A stretch of DNA of 32,988 nucleotides, from assembly GCA_905236055.1 (NCBI GenBank), contig CAJOOA010000023.1, forward strand, positions 1 to 32,988, given 5' to 3'. How positions within the stretch are numbered: the first letter of the stretch is position 1; each line of letters opens with the position of its first letter. Source of the DNA: Candidatus Gastranaerophilales bacterium. GTDB taxonomy: Bacteria; Cyanobacteriota; Vampirovibrionia; Gastranaerophilales; Gastranaerophilaceae. The notes under the pieces are model-generated. The model was given only the letters and a program-made list of their open reading frames with translations, was not told where the DNA came from and made no database searches. The position numbers and the translations under genes are program-made. Of the stretch, positions 24,158 to 32,328 are shown piece after piece.

Positions 24158-26530
24158 TTACGAATTGAAAATATCACTATCAAAATTCAAACTTTTTGCC
24201 TCTTTTAGAAGAGGAAATTCATCAATATTATAATTTTTTGCGAAATTAATTGCTTCGCTTCTTGCAAGTTCCAAAATTTTGGAATCATTAACAATATCCC
24301 CAATTATCATATCCGGAAGCCCACTTTGGCGAGTACCTAAAAATTCTCCGGGGCCCCTTATTTGCAAATCTTTTTCAGCAATAACAAACCCGTCATTTGT
24401 TTGAGTCATAATTTCGAGTCTTGCACGAGTTCCCTGAGATTTTGTTGTAGAAGATAGTATGCAATAAGACTGCCATTCGCTTCTTCCAACTCTACCCCTT
24501 AGTTGATGAAGCTGTGAAAGTCCAAATCGCTCGGCATTTTCTATAACAATAACCGTAGCATTAGGCACATCAACTCCGACTTCCACTACCGTTGTTGAAA
24601 CGAGAATATCATACTCTCCTTTTTTAAACCTTGTCATCACGTCTTCTTTTTCATTATTTTTAAGTTTCCCATGCAATAGTCCAACTTTAAATTCAGGAAA
24701 AATTTCATTTTGCCAAATTTCACGTTCTTTCGTTGCGGCCTTTGCAGAAAGTGTTTCACTTTCATCAATAAGGGGATAAACTATATAAGCTTGACGCCCT
24801 GCATTAACCTCGCGTCGAATCAAACTTGCAATCTGTTTTCTGGAATTTGCAATTGTGGTTAGAATCGGTTTTCTGCCTTCCGGCATTTCATCGATTACCG
24901 TTAGGTCTAAATCTCCGTTCATTGTAATTGCAAGAGTCCTTGGTATCGGAGTCGCCGTCATTGTTAAAATCTGAGGATTTTGGGATTTTTTTCTTAAAGC
25001 AAGCCGTTGTTTTACACCGAATCTGTGCTGTTCATCAATAACTATCGCACCCAAATTAGCAAAATCTATGTCCTCTTGAATCAAAGCGTGTGTCCCTATC
25101 GCAATATCAACCTGACCGTTTCTTAAATTCGTCTCCGAAACAAAACGCCTTTTCTTCCCAATGCTACCAAGATATAACTCAACTCTGATTCCCAACGGCT
25201 CAAGCCATTTTGTCATATTGTTATAATGCTGCTGCGCTAAAATTTCGGTCGGAGCCATTATTGCGGCTTGATATCCGTTCTCTACAGCTGCCAATAGCAT
25301 AATTGTCGCTACTACTGTTTTCCCACTTCCGACATCGCCTTGAAGTAATCTTTGCATCGGTTTTGTAGAATTTAAATCGTTGAGTATCTCATTGACAGCT
25401 CTCTGCTGCGCACCGGTTAATTTAAACGGCAATGAATTTATAAACTTCATAACTAGTCCGTCTTTTTTGATATTAAGAGGTATTGCCTGAAGATTTTTAT
25501 TGTTTTCTTCTCTCAGAAGAGCAAGACGCAACTGAATTAGGAAAAATTCTTCAAATACAAGAGAATACCTTGCAATATCAAGTTTTTCTTTATCATCAGG
25601 AAAATGAATTTGCCTTAAGGCCTCAGATTTATCCATAAGATTGTATTTTTTTATTAGATATTCCGGCAAAACTGTTTCGATTTCCGAGCCGTAAGTTTCA
25701 AGAACATTAAAAATGGCTTTGCGCAGAATTTTAATATTTAAGTTTTCACTGACAGTGTAAATTGGGACTATTCTTGCAAGATTCAAATTTGAAGGGGCAA
25801 GCGCTTCATCATCCATAATTGAATATGTCGGCTTATCGAGAGTCAAAATTCCGTCATAGGAATTGAGTTTGACCGTTCCGGAAACCATAATGCCGGAATT
25901 TTTAGGGAAATTTGATTTCATTCTTTCCATTACATATTTAGAAGATTTTGCAGAAAAGAAATTTAGGTAAATACTTCCGGAACCGTCTGCTATTCTTACT
26001 TTTATAACTCCTAAATTGCTTTTTGTCGTGAATGCTTCTACAGATTTTATTCTGCCAAAAATCGTTGTATCAACTCCCTCTTTTAAATCTCTTATTTTTG
26101 TTCTTGTTGAATAATCAACGTGTTTACGTGGGAAATAGTAAAGTAGGTCATTTGCGGTATAAATTCCGAGTTTATTGAGCATATAAGCAATTTTGGGGCC
26201 TACACCTTTTATGTACATAACATCCGTTTGGGAAATAGACCTTTTATCTTTTGAAGATGCTGACTCAATGGGTTTTTCGATATATTCATTCTTAACAACA
26301 GAAACAAATCTTTCTAAGGTTCTTTTCCTTGAAGGAGCTGTTTCCATAGGATAATGTTCAAAATGCTCCAAAAGAACTTTCCATTTCGGGTTTTCCGGAT
26401 GAAGCTTGATTTCTTTCCTCAAAACAGAGCAAATAAAAGAAGAAAACGTGCGTGTTTTACCGTTAATATTGATATAACGGTGTTTAACCTCTATTTCGAC
26501 GGCTTTTCTTACCTGCTCCAAATTATCCAT
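24158..26530 (-). CDS. recG: ATP-dependent DNA helicase RecG
   Basis: The 790-residue protein is a branch-migration helicase that reverses stalled forks. It has a wedge/OB domain (about 150-270), helicase motif I 'GDVGSGKTVVA', motif II 'VIDEQHRFGV', motif III 'TMTATPIPRT', and 'LHQLRGRVGR' in the C-terminal helicase half. It is about 100 residues longer than E. coli RecG; the additional part is an N-terminal extension (1 to about 105) before 'DVMYIKGVGPKIAYMLNKLG', as I recall for cyanobacterial RecG. The ATG has no Shine-Dalgarno and a TATAAT 6 nt upstream, so it is probably leaderless. It is divergent from the matrixin gene. Confidence 0.96.
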   Translation of the reverse strand: MDNLEQVRKAVEIEVKHRYININGKTRTFSSFICSVLRKEIKLHPENPKWKVLLEHFEHYPMETAPSRKRTLERFVSVVKNEYIEKPIESASSKDKRSISQTDVMYIKGVGPKIAYMLNKLGIYTANDLLYYFPRKHVDYSTRTKIRDLKEGVDTTIFGRIKSVEAFTTKSNLGVIKVRIADGSGSIYLNFFSAKSSKYVMERMKSNFPKNSGIMVSGTVKLNSYDGILTLDKPTYSIMDDEALAPSNLNLARIVPIYTVSENLNIKILRKAIFNVLETYGSEIETVLPEYLIKKYNLMDKSEALRQIHFPDDKEKLDIARYSLVFEEFFLIQLRLALLREENNKNLQAIPLNIKKDGLVMKFINSLPFKLTGAQQRAVNEILNDLNSTKPMQRLLQGDVGSGKTVVATIMLLAAVENGYQAAIMAPTEILAQQHYNNMTKWLEPLGIRVELYLGSIGKKRRFVSETNLRNGQVDIAIGTHALIQEDIDFANLGAIVIDEQHRFGVKQRLALRKKSQNPQILTMTATPIPRTLAITMNGDLDLTVIDEMPEGRKPILTTIANSRKQIASLIRREVNAGRQAYIVYPLIDESETLSAKAATKEREIWQNEIFPEFKVGLLHGKLKNNEKEDVMTRFKKGEYDILVSTTVVEVGVDVPNATVIVIENAERFGLSQLHQLRGRVGRSEWQSYCILSSTTKSQGTRARLEIMTQTNDGFVIAEKDLQIRGPGEFLGTRQSGLPDMIIGDIVNDSKILELARSEAINFAKNYNIDEFPLLKEAKSLNFDSDIFNS

Positions 26531-26536
26531 AGATTA

Positions 26537-26542
26537 ATTATA
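26537..26542 (-). promoter_or_regulatory. recG -10 element, leaderless spacing
   Basis: Minus-strand TATAAT ends 6 nt before the recG ATG. No Shine-Dalgarno is present between them. Confidence 0.55.
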
Positions 26543-26581
26543 CTATATTTTATTGCGGTTATTAAAAATTTCTGCGAAATA

Positions 26582-26590
26582 TGATATATT
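26582..26590 (+). promoter_or_regulatory. Matrixin gene promoter, leaderless spacing
   Basis: TGA-TATATT is an extended -10 ending 6 nt before the ATG at 26597, with no Shine-Dalgarno. It shares a 66-bp gap with the divergent recG promoter. Confidence 0.55.
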
Positions 26591-26596
26591 GTAACT

Positions 26597-27370
26597 ATGC
26601 CCAGAACTTATTTAAACGGAAGTGTAAAAAGCGGAAACATAATGCGATGGACAATCAACCCATTGGTTGTTTATATTGCTCCGATGAAATTTTACACAAA
26701 GGTGGGCGAAGACCATAAATACAGAAAAATGGTTATGGACGCATTCTCAACATGGTCGGCTGCAAGTGGCGGTAAATTACAATTTAGGGTAACAAATGTA
26801 CTATTAGAATCCAACATAAATATTGATTGGAAACGCGTTGAAAGAAAAGCACTTGGGCACTGTTATTTCAATTGGGATTCGCAAGGACGACTTTATGGAG
26901 CAGAAGTTTCAATAGGTCTAACCGATGGAAGAATTCATCAGGAATATGATAATGACGTTGAGGTCTACCATACAATTTTACACGAAGTGGGGCACGCTTT
27001 GGGACTAAATCACAGTCCTTATAAAGAAGATATTATGTATTCTCCGCACCAATACGGAAATGCTATGCTCTCTGCAAATGATAAGTACTCTATACAGTGG
27101 CTTTATCGCCTTCCAGCCGGAGCTCCGGTCAAAAAAATCGCAGAAAAATACTCGATAACTACTGATACTGATATTGATTCGGTTATCAGAAGAATAGACT
27201 CTAAGAGTGGTAAACAAGAAGAACAACACGAAAGGATGCAAATTCAAACAAGCAGAGATTTATTGGAAGAAGCTGCAAATATAGGCGATTTGAAACGATA
27301 TAACGTACTTTTACAGGATATTTCTCTGTCGGATAATGTAAAGAATTATCTCAAAAATAACAGAAAGTAA
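26597..27370 (+). CDS. Matrixin-type zinc metalloprotease
   Basis: The 257-residue protein has a metzincin active site 'HEVGHALGLNHS' (His129, Glu130, His133, His139) followed by a Met-turn 'EDIMYSP' (Met147), the signature of the M10 matrixin family. The front half ('AFSTWSAASGGKLQFR') also matches matrixins. The C-terminal 80 residues are charged and helical with no recognised domain. There is no visible signal peptide, although this family normally acts outside the cell; it may leave by another route or act inside. Transcription is probably leaderless. Confidence 0.88.
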   Translation: MPRTYLNGSVKSGNIMRWTINPLVVYIAPMKFYTKVGEDHKYRKMVMDAFSTWSAASGGKLQFRVTNVLLESNINIDWKRVERKALGHCYFNWDSQGRLYGAEVSIGLTDGRIHQEYDNDVEVYHTILHEVGHALGLNHSPYKEDIMYSPHQYGNAMLSANDKYSIQWLYRLPAGAPVKKIAEKYSITTDTDIDSVIRRIDSKSGKQEEQHERMQIQTSRDLLEEAANIGDLKRYNVLLQDISLSDNVKNYLKNNRK

Positions 27371-27440
27371 TAAAAATTAGGCAATTTTTTCTCAGAATTT
27401 GTTTTATATATAATATCAAGTATAAGGTTAAGGATTTTTC

Positions 27441-28205
27441 ATGGAAAAAGATAATAGTATAGATGTAAAAACATCAGAAGCTCAAATTATTAGCGGATTT
27501 GAACAAATATCAAACCCTCTGAGAGCTTATGCAGATACATCTAAAAAGGATTTGACTAACTACAGCCAAACTGTTCCTCGCCCTAAATATGATGGCGACA
27601 CTGTTAAAATACTTGAAATAGTAAGAATCCTTAATAACATGGTCCCTATCAAAATGCCCGAATACAATTTCAACATTGACGAAATTAATGGTGAAAGATT
27701 TTATAAACCTGATGGCACTCTTTTACTTGTAAGAGATTTTGACAGCGATGTAATCAGAGATTATTATTACAATCCCAACTATACAGATAAAAAATATTCC
27801 GTTTCCAGAATCCTTGAACACGACAAAAATACCGGACGTTTGAAAGTAAAAATTGAACCTATAACAAGAAAAGGAAGCAAATTAACAACCGGAATATCTA
27901 TATTTGACGAAAAAATTAATAACAAATATACAATTATCCAGCTTTCTGACGGCGGAGTAGTTAGCAATATGTCAGAATTTTCAGGTGAAGGGAAATCCTT
28001 TAAAACACTTTTCCGAAATATAAACAATTTTAAGCCCGTACGTTATCTTGAAGGAAAAGACAATAAAAACACCGGATTTGAAATGTTGGATTGTTTGTTT
28101 ACCGAAAGTGGTGATATCGCACGTATCAGACGCTATACCAACAACAAAGAAATCAACATCAACTATTCTGATACTCAAAAAAATATTACGGTTAAATCAA
28201 AGTAA
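27441..28205 (+). CDS. Unknown protein
   Basis: The 254-residue protein is not recognised. It has no signal peptide or membrane segment. The middle has 'GERFYKPDGTLLLVRDFDSD' and near the end 'FTESGDIARIRRYTNN', which look like the short beta-strand repeats ('Y..dG.l..v..yd') of wall-associated or RHS-like proteins, though too few to call a family. An AAGGA Shine-Dalgarno lies 9 nt before the ATG. It follows the matrixin gene by 70 bp on the same strand. Confidence 0.7.
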   Translation: MEKDNSIDVKTSEAQIISGFEQISNPLRAYADTSKKDLTNYSQTVPRPKYDGDTVKILEIVRILNNMVPIKMPEYNFNIDEINGERFYKPDGTLLLVRDFDSDVIRDYYYNPNYTDKKYSVSRILEHDKNTGRLKVKIEPITRKGSKLTTGISIFDEKINNKYTIIQLSDGGVVSNMSEFSGEGKSFKTLFRNINNFKPVRYLEGKDNKNTGFEMLDCLFTESGDIARIRRYTNNKEININYSDTQKNITVKSK

Positions 28206-28235
28206 CTGCTATTTCTTATTTTATTTTTTGATAAT

Positions 28236-28264
28236 AAAAAAAAGCTTGAGTGGGAAGCTCAAGC
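28236..28264 (-). terminator. Terminator for the proline-rich-linker gene
   Basis: On the minus strand GCTTGAG, a 7-nt loop and CTCAAGC are followed by eight T. It lies 195 bp past the stop of the gene ending at 28459, leaving a long 3' untranslated region. Confidence 0.8.
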
Positions 28265-28324
28265 GGAAAAAGGGAAAAGGGATTTATATTTGGAATTTTT
28301 TTGTATTCGAATTCTAAATTGTCT

Positions 28325-28389
28325 GCTCAAAATGAGCCGAACTGTTTTTCGGTAACCTAAACGATGACCAATATAGAAATCGTTAAAGG
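28325..28389 (-). other. Three adjacent hairpins in a 3' untranslated region
   Basis: In order on the plus strand: GCTCA-aaa-TGAGC (28325-28337), CCGAA-6 nt-TTCGG (28337-28352), and CCTAAACGAT paired imperfectly with ATCGTTAAAGG (28356-28365 with 28379-28389). They lie between the stop of the 28459 gene and its terminator. This could be a stable 3' UTR, an mRNA-derived small RNA or an unrecognised structured RNA; it does not match a riboswitch I know. Confidence 0.4.
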
Positions 28390-28458
28390 TTCCTGAGTCG
28401 TAAGCATATATACCAAACATGCATACAAATTACCTGTTTGCTATACTACTTACTTATC

Positions 28459-29799
28459 TTATGAGAATATACCGAAGGTTCTTTCAACGTTATCGCTGAT
28501 TATCTTCTTGACTGAATCATATTGTTTTGTAAGTGCGTTCCTTTCTGTTTCAAGTTTACTTAACGCTAAATCATATTGTTTATCTTTTCTGTTAATTTGT
28601 TTTAATGCATATTCATATTCTGCTTCTGCTTTTGCCAAAGCTACTTTATCAATTTGGCTTGTCGTAGTATATGCAATAGCAGATTCTGAACTTACACTTG
28701 CACCGGTCAAAATAGTATGACCGTCAGCATCTGTCGTAAATTTCTCAATAGTCCATCTTCCGCTCTGAAGCATAGAAGTTAAGAATTCTGTATCTGAAGC
28801 TGCATCTCCGCTTGGGCCATTGAAATCATCAATTGATATACATCCGCCATGCTGCTGTATTCCTGAGAACATACGTGCATAATAGTTAAATTTATCCAAG
28901 TTTTCTTCAGGAATTCGTTCATCATTAAATATTCTGTTTCCATATTTGTGGAAGAAATAGTCCAAAAATGCCTGTGCTTCCGGAGTGTTACCAAGGGCTA
29001 ACACATTAACAAGACTTACTTCATCAACCGGTATCGGTGGTACTGGTGGTGGTGTCGGTGGTGTCGGTGGTGTCGGTGGATCCGGAGGTGTTACAGGTTG
29101 AACTGGTTGTACTTGAATAGATACCTCTTGTCCAGATGGGCTTGCGGCTCTGTCATTTACAACTTTTACCTTCTCAGCGCTCGTATTTACATTATTTACA
29201 TTATGATTACCAGTACTGTATTCGGCACTGCCATTATATACTACTTCATCACCGCTAAGTTGCTCGTTCAGCTCATAATTTGACCCACTATGAGGAACCG
29301 CATCATTATAGAGATTAAGAAGAGTTTCATCACTTAAGTAGTTTTGCTGAAGAACTTCGTCCGCTACTTCAAGAAAATCTTCCCAATCCTGACCTTCAAA
29401 AGCATTGTTTTCATTGCCATACAACATATATAAAGCAAATGCATACGCATCTTGAGGCAATGCAGATGAAATGAATTCATAATATCCTTCATAAACATCA
29501 TCAGAAACAATCAACCTTCCTCTTGAATCTATCAATGCATAATTTGCGCTCGTAGCATTTGCTCCGTTTACAGAGAATAAATTATTAAATGTGGCAGCAA
29601 CAGTAGAAGCCACTCCGTTATCATATCTGGTAAACGTGAGTGTAGTAGCATCTAGTGCATTCTGATATTTTTCATATACCTCGTCTTCCTGAGTCGACAA
29701 CTGAATCTTCGCGTTCTGTATGCTTTGCGCTTCAAACTCAACGTCATGTATTCTAGCTGTCAACATTAGCAAGCGAGCTTGCGATGCCGCCATTCCCAT
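28459..29799 (-). CDS. Unknown coiled-coil protein with proline-rich linker
   Basis: The 446-residue protein begins 'MGMAASQARLLMLTARIHDV', a conserved-looking N-terminus I associate with an uncharacterised family in gut bacteria including Gastranaerophilales. A coiled-coil-like helix (about 15-55) is followed by a mixed domain, a Pro/Thr linker (about 231-257, 'PPTPPTPPTPPPVPP'), a second domain ('EAQAFLDYFFHKYGNRIFND'), and a C-terminal coiled coil (about 385-440). There is no signal peptide. A helix at each end recalls axial flagellar proteins, but I see no specific motif to call one. AAGGA lies 9 nt before the ATG. It is divergent from a TPR-protein gene across 312 bp. Confidence 0.72.
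   Translation of the reverse strand: MGMAASQARLLMLTARIHDVEFEAQSIQNAKIQLSTQEDEVYEKYQNALDATTLTFTRYDNGVASTVAATFNNLFSVNGANATSANYALIDSRGRLIVSDDVYEGYYEFISSALPQDAYAFALYMLYGNENNAFEGQDWEDFLEVADEVLQQNYLSDETLLNLYNDAVPHSGSNYELNEQLSGDEVVYNGSAEYSTGNHNVNNVNTSAEKVKVVNDRAASPSGQEVSIQVQPVQPVTPPDPPTPPTPPTPPPVPPIPVDEVSLVNVLALGNTPEAQAFLDYFFHKYGNRIFNDERIPEENLDKFNYYARMFSGIQQHGGCISIDDFNGPSGDAASDTEFLTSMLQSGRWTIEKFTTDADGHTILTGASVSSESAIAYTTTSQIDKVALAKAEAEYEYALKQINRKDKQYDLALSKLETERNALTKQYDSVKKIISDNVERTFGIFS
29051..29077. repeat. 9-bp tandem repeat in the proline-rich linker
   Basis: Three exact copies of GGTGTCGGT encode Pro-Pro-Thr repeats on the minus strand, with degenerate copies on both sides. Slippage here would change linker length in frame. 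Confidence 0.85.
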
Positions 29800-29936
29800 T
29801 GTAGTGATTCCTTAATTTGTCCCTTTGTGTCATGTATTACGGCACTTTTCGCCAAAACTTTAATGTTTTAAACCGTATTGTTACAAAACTTTACAATACA
29901 ATTTTGTGCAATTTCTTAAAATGCTTGTAAATATTG

Positions 29937-29993
29937 TGTTTTGAGGGTATGGACGCCCACAAAACATGCTCGTAGCATGAGTTTCCATGTTTT
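29937..29993. promoter_or_regulatory. Overlapping alternative hairpins between divergent genes
   Basis: The 312-bp gap 29800-30111 holds no gene. TGTTTTG (29937-29943) can pair with CAAAACA (29960-29966), with GGG/CCC inside. AAAACATG (29961-29968) can instead pair with CATGTTTT (29986-29993), with CTC/GAG inside. The two stems share 29961-29966 and exclude each other, as in an attenuator or a switch. No T-run follows either, and whether the region is transcribed is not known. Confidence 0.4.
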
Positions 29994-30027
29994 GCATGAC
30001 TTTAAAAAAAATATCATTAAAACTATG

Positions 30028-30055
30028 TCATACAAACGTATGAAATTTGTATAAA
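30028..30055 (+). promoter_or_regulatory. Putative promoter with operator-like repeat, TPR gene
   Basis: A -10-like TATAAA (30050-30055) lies about 56 bp before the TPR gene start. A perfect inverted repeat TCATAC-AAAC-GTATGA (30028-30043) occupies the spacer and -35 side, where a repressor could bind. The -35 is weak. Confidence 0.4.
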
Positions 30056-30111
30056 ATAACTAAAAAAACGCTTAAAAATACCGATAAAACGTTAAGGAAG
30101 GACAGCTAAAA

Positions 30112-31788
30112 TTGTTTAATACGATGAATCCAATACGTCCGCAGCCCTATCCGCAGAGGGGAAACGGAAATTATAACGCAGGTAGTGACGGAGCTGATAA
30201 AGACGGGCACAATAAAAACGAGCAAGAACAGCAGCGCCGCCAGAATTCTGTTGTGGCAAGAGGACGCGCAGAAGATATCCAACAAGGACAAACCCCTGTA
30301 AGACCTGCTATATACTCTCCTGCCGTAAATGCGTATGTGCAAAATTCCAATACATCAAGCTATCCGACACAGCTTCGTACTCCAAATTATCCGATTCAAA
30401 ATAATCAAATAAGTTTACAGCAATATCAAGCAATGGGTTCAGGATATCAACCGATACAAAGTCAACCGACTGCACCTACAGTGGTTCCAAATCCTACACA
30501 GAGAAGTAATAAAGTTAATATTGCTCAAATAATCAAAGACTTTCGGAATACAATGAAAGCAATAGCTACTCCGCCGGAATTGGAGGAAGAAGTTGAACAT
30601 TATCTTGCAATTGTGGGAGAAGAAGTTAAATCCCCACAACCGCAGGTACACATGGTTCAAAGCAACCTTAAAATAGCTGCTTCTATCCTTGATAAATATA
30701 TATCCGAAACATTGCATAAAGAATCGAAAGTAGTTCAAAATTGGCTCAACGCACTGTTTTTGCAGAGAATAAATTACAGCTATAACGAAGAAGAAATAAA
30801 TCCGAACTTCCTAGTTCAATTCCCTCATTCTTCAGAAGATGAAAAACCGCAAAATAACACAGAAACAGAACAATCTGCAGAAGCAGAAACGACTTCCTTA
30901 CAAAATAACCAATTAGTTCAAAATGAAGATATGGAAGTTGAAATTGAAGATTATGTTCCGGCGAATATAGAAGAAGAATATATTCAGGCAGAAAAAATAA
31001 TTTCGCAGAAGCCAAACATAACTATAATTCCTCAAGATACAAAATTAAAATCCTTGTTTATGGAGGCAAAAAAACAGGCCTTCTCAAACAACCCGCAAAA
31101 AGCAATGGCAATTTTTAAAGAAGCTTTTAACCGTGCGGAAGTGTTGAAAGATAGCGAAACTCAATCAAGAATCTGCCTTGAAGTCGGTAAAATATACGAC
31201 GACAATGATTTTCTTGCACAGGCATTAAACAGTTATAATAAATCATTACAATATACAACAGACACTAACGTAAAATCACGTGCGCATTTCTCAATTGCTC
31301 AAATATATGATGATGTGAATCAAGTTGCAGCAGCGCTTGATCATTACATCACTTCTATTTCTTATGCAGGCAAAACAGATGACTTAATCGGTCAATCCGA
31401 TTCTCTGACAAGAGTTGCAAATATATTTACCGACAAGTATGACGAAAGTGCTTTTGAATACTATGATGTCGCTCGCAAACTTGTTGAACAAACAGCAGAT
31501 GACAATATGAAAGGTTATGTCCTTTCAAATACTGCAGATGCTTGCGTACATTTCAGGAAAAATGATAAAGCTTTAAAATATTATGCAGAAGCCGTTAAAA
31601 ATTATGAAAAAACAAACGCGCTTGAAGAAATAGCCGAAAATTATAAATCTGCGGCAGAATTGATGATTGAATTCAATAGCCCAAATAAAGCAAGATCTTT
31701 GTTAAAAAAAGCTATAGTAAATGCAGTAAAAACGAAAAACGAAGACTTGATTTCAGAAATTAATCTTCTGCTTGCAAGCGTCAATTAA
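30112..31788 (+). CDS. TPR-repeat protein with disordered N-terminus
   Basis: The 558-residue protein has a Pro/Gln/Asn-rich disordered start (1 to about 140), a helical part (about 148-235), an acidic Gln/Glu linker (about 236-300), and at least five tetratricopeptide repeats (about 312-555; for example 'SRICLEVGKIYDDNDFLAQA', 'GYVLSNTADACVHF'). TPR arrays hold protein partners together; the partner is unknown. No signal peptide. The start is TTG at 30112, because GGAAGGA is 9 nt upstream of it; the next ATG (30124) would be too far. It converges on the EF-hand gene with a 2-bp gap. Confidence 0.82.
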   Translation: MFNTMNPIRPQPYPQRGNGNYNAGSDGADKDGHNKNEQEQQRRQNSVVARGRAEDIQQGQTPVRPAIYSPAVNAYVQNSNTSSYPTQLRTPNYPIQNNQISLQQYQAMGSGYQPIQSQPTAPTVVPNPTQRSNKVNIAQIIKDFRNTMKAIATPPELEEEVEHYLAIVGEEVKSPQPQVHMVQSNLKIAASILDKYISETLHKESKVVQNWLNALFLQRINYSYNEEEINPNFLVQFPHSSEDEKPQNNTETEQSAEAETTSLQNNQLVQNEDMEVEIEDYVPANIEEEYIQAEKIISQKPNITIIPQDTKLKSLFMEAKKQAFSNNPQKAMAIFKEAFNRAEVLKDSETQSRICLEVGKIYDDNDFLAQALNSYNKSLQYTTDTNVKSRAHFSIAQIYDDVNQVAAALDHYITSISYAGKTDDLIGQSDSLTRVANIFTDKYDESAFEYYDVARKLVEQTADDNMKGYVLSNTADACVHFRKNDKALKYYAEAVKNYEKTNALEEIAENYKSAAELMIEFNSPNKARSLLKKAIVNAVKTKNEDLISEINLLLASVN

Positions 31789-31790
31789 AT

Positions 31791-32237
31791 TTAGGCCTCG
31801 TCTTCTATTAAACTTGTCGGGAGTTGAACATAATTGTTAAAATAGCTTGTCATAATTTTTTTCATATTTGTTACTGAAAATTTTAACAAGCCGGTCTGTG
31901 AATCTTCACTCAAATTATACGTTATGGTATTATTTGCCGAATCAGTTAAATTATATTTTGACAGACGTGATCCCGTAATATATTTTACATATTCATTGTA
32001 AGTTATAATTCCGTCTTCATTGGAATCAATTGCTTTGTCGTATTTTGAATCACCTTCAACAGCATAAGCCAGTTTGCCCAAACTATTTGTAACAGTGAAA
32101 TTCGAAATATTGTTAGTAGTATTTTTGTTTTGAGAATTGCTGATGTTGGAAATGGTCCCGAATGTACCCTGCATAATTTGAGAATTCATTTCCCAATTGC
32201 TCATCATCAATTGCTGCGCAAATGAAATATCAGTCAT
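31791..32237 (-). CDS. Small protein with one EF-hand loop
   Basis: The 148-residue protein has a canonical 12-residue calcium loop at 71-82, 'DSNEDGIITYNE', with Asp1, Asn3, Asp5, Gly6, Ile8 and Glu12 all in place. The N-terminus is Met/Gln-rich ('FAQQLMMSNWEMNSQIMQG') and the rest is Asn/Thr/Ser-rich, without a signal peptide or membrane helix. Calcium binding is likely; the biological role is unknown. An AGGGA sits 10 nt upstream of the ATG. It is convergent with the TPR gene and downstream of another unknown minus-strand gene. Confidence 0.75.
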   Translation of the reverse strand: MTDISFAQQLMMSNWEMNSQIMQGTFGTISNISNSQNKNTTNNISNFTVTNSLGKLAYAVEGDSKYDKAIDSNEDGIITYNEYVKYITGSRLSKYNLTDSANNTITYNLSEDSQTGLLKFSVTNMKKIMTSYFNNYVQLPTSLIEDEA

Positions 32238-32328
32238 GTACTTATAATCCCTAATATCTATGTGCTTATTATATACCTAACTTTGTAATTTTACAAATTG
32301 AGAAATACTTTACGCGAAAGACCTACTC

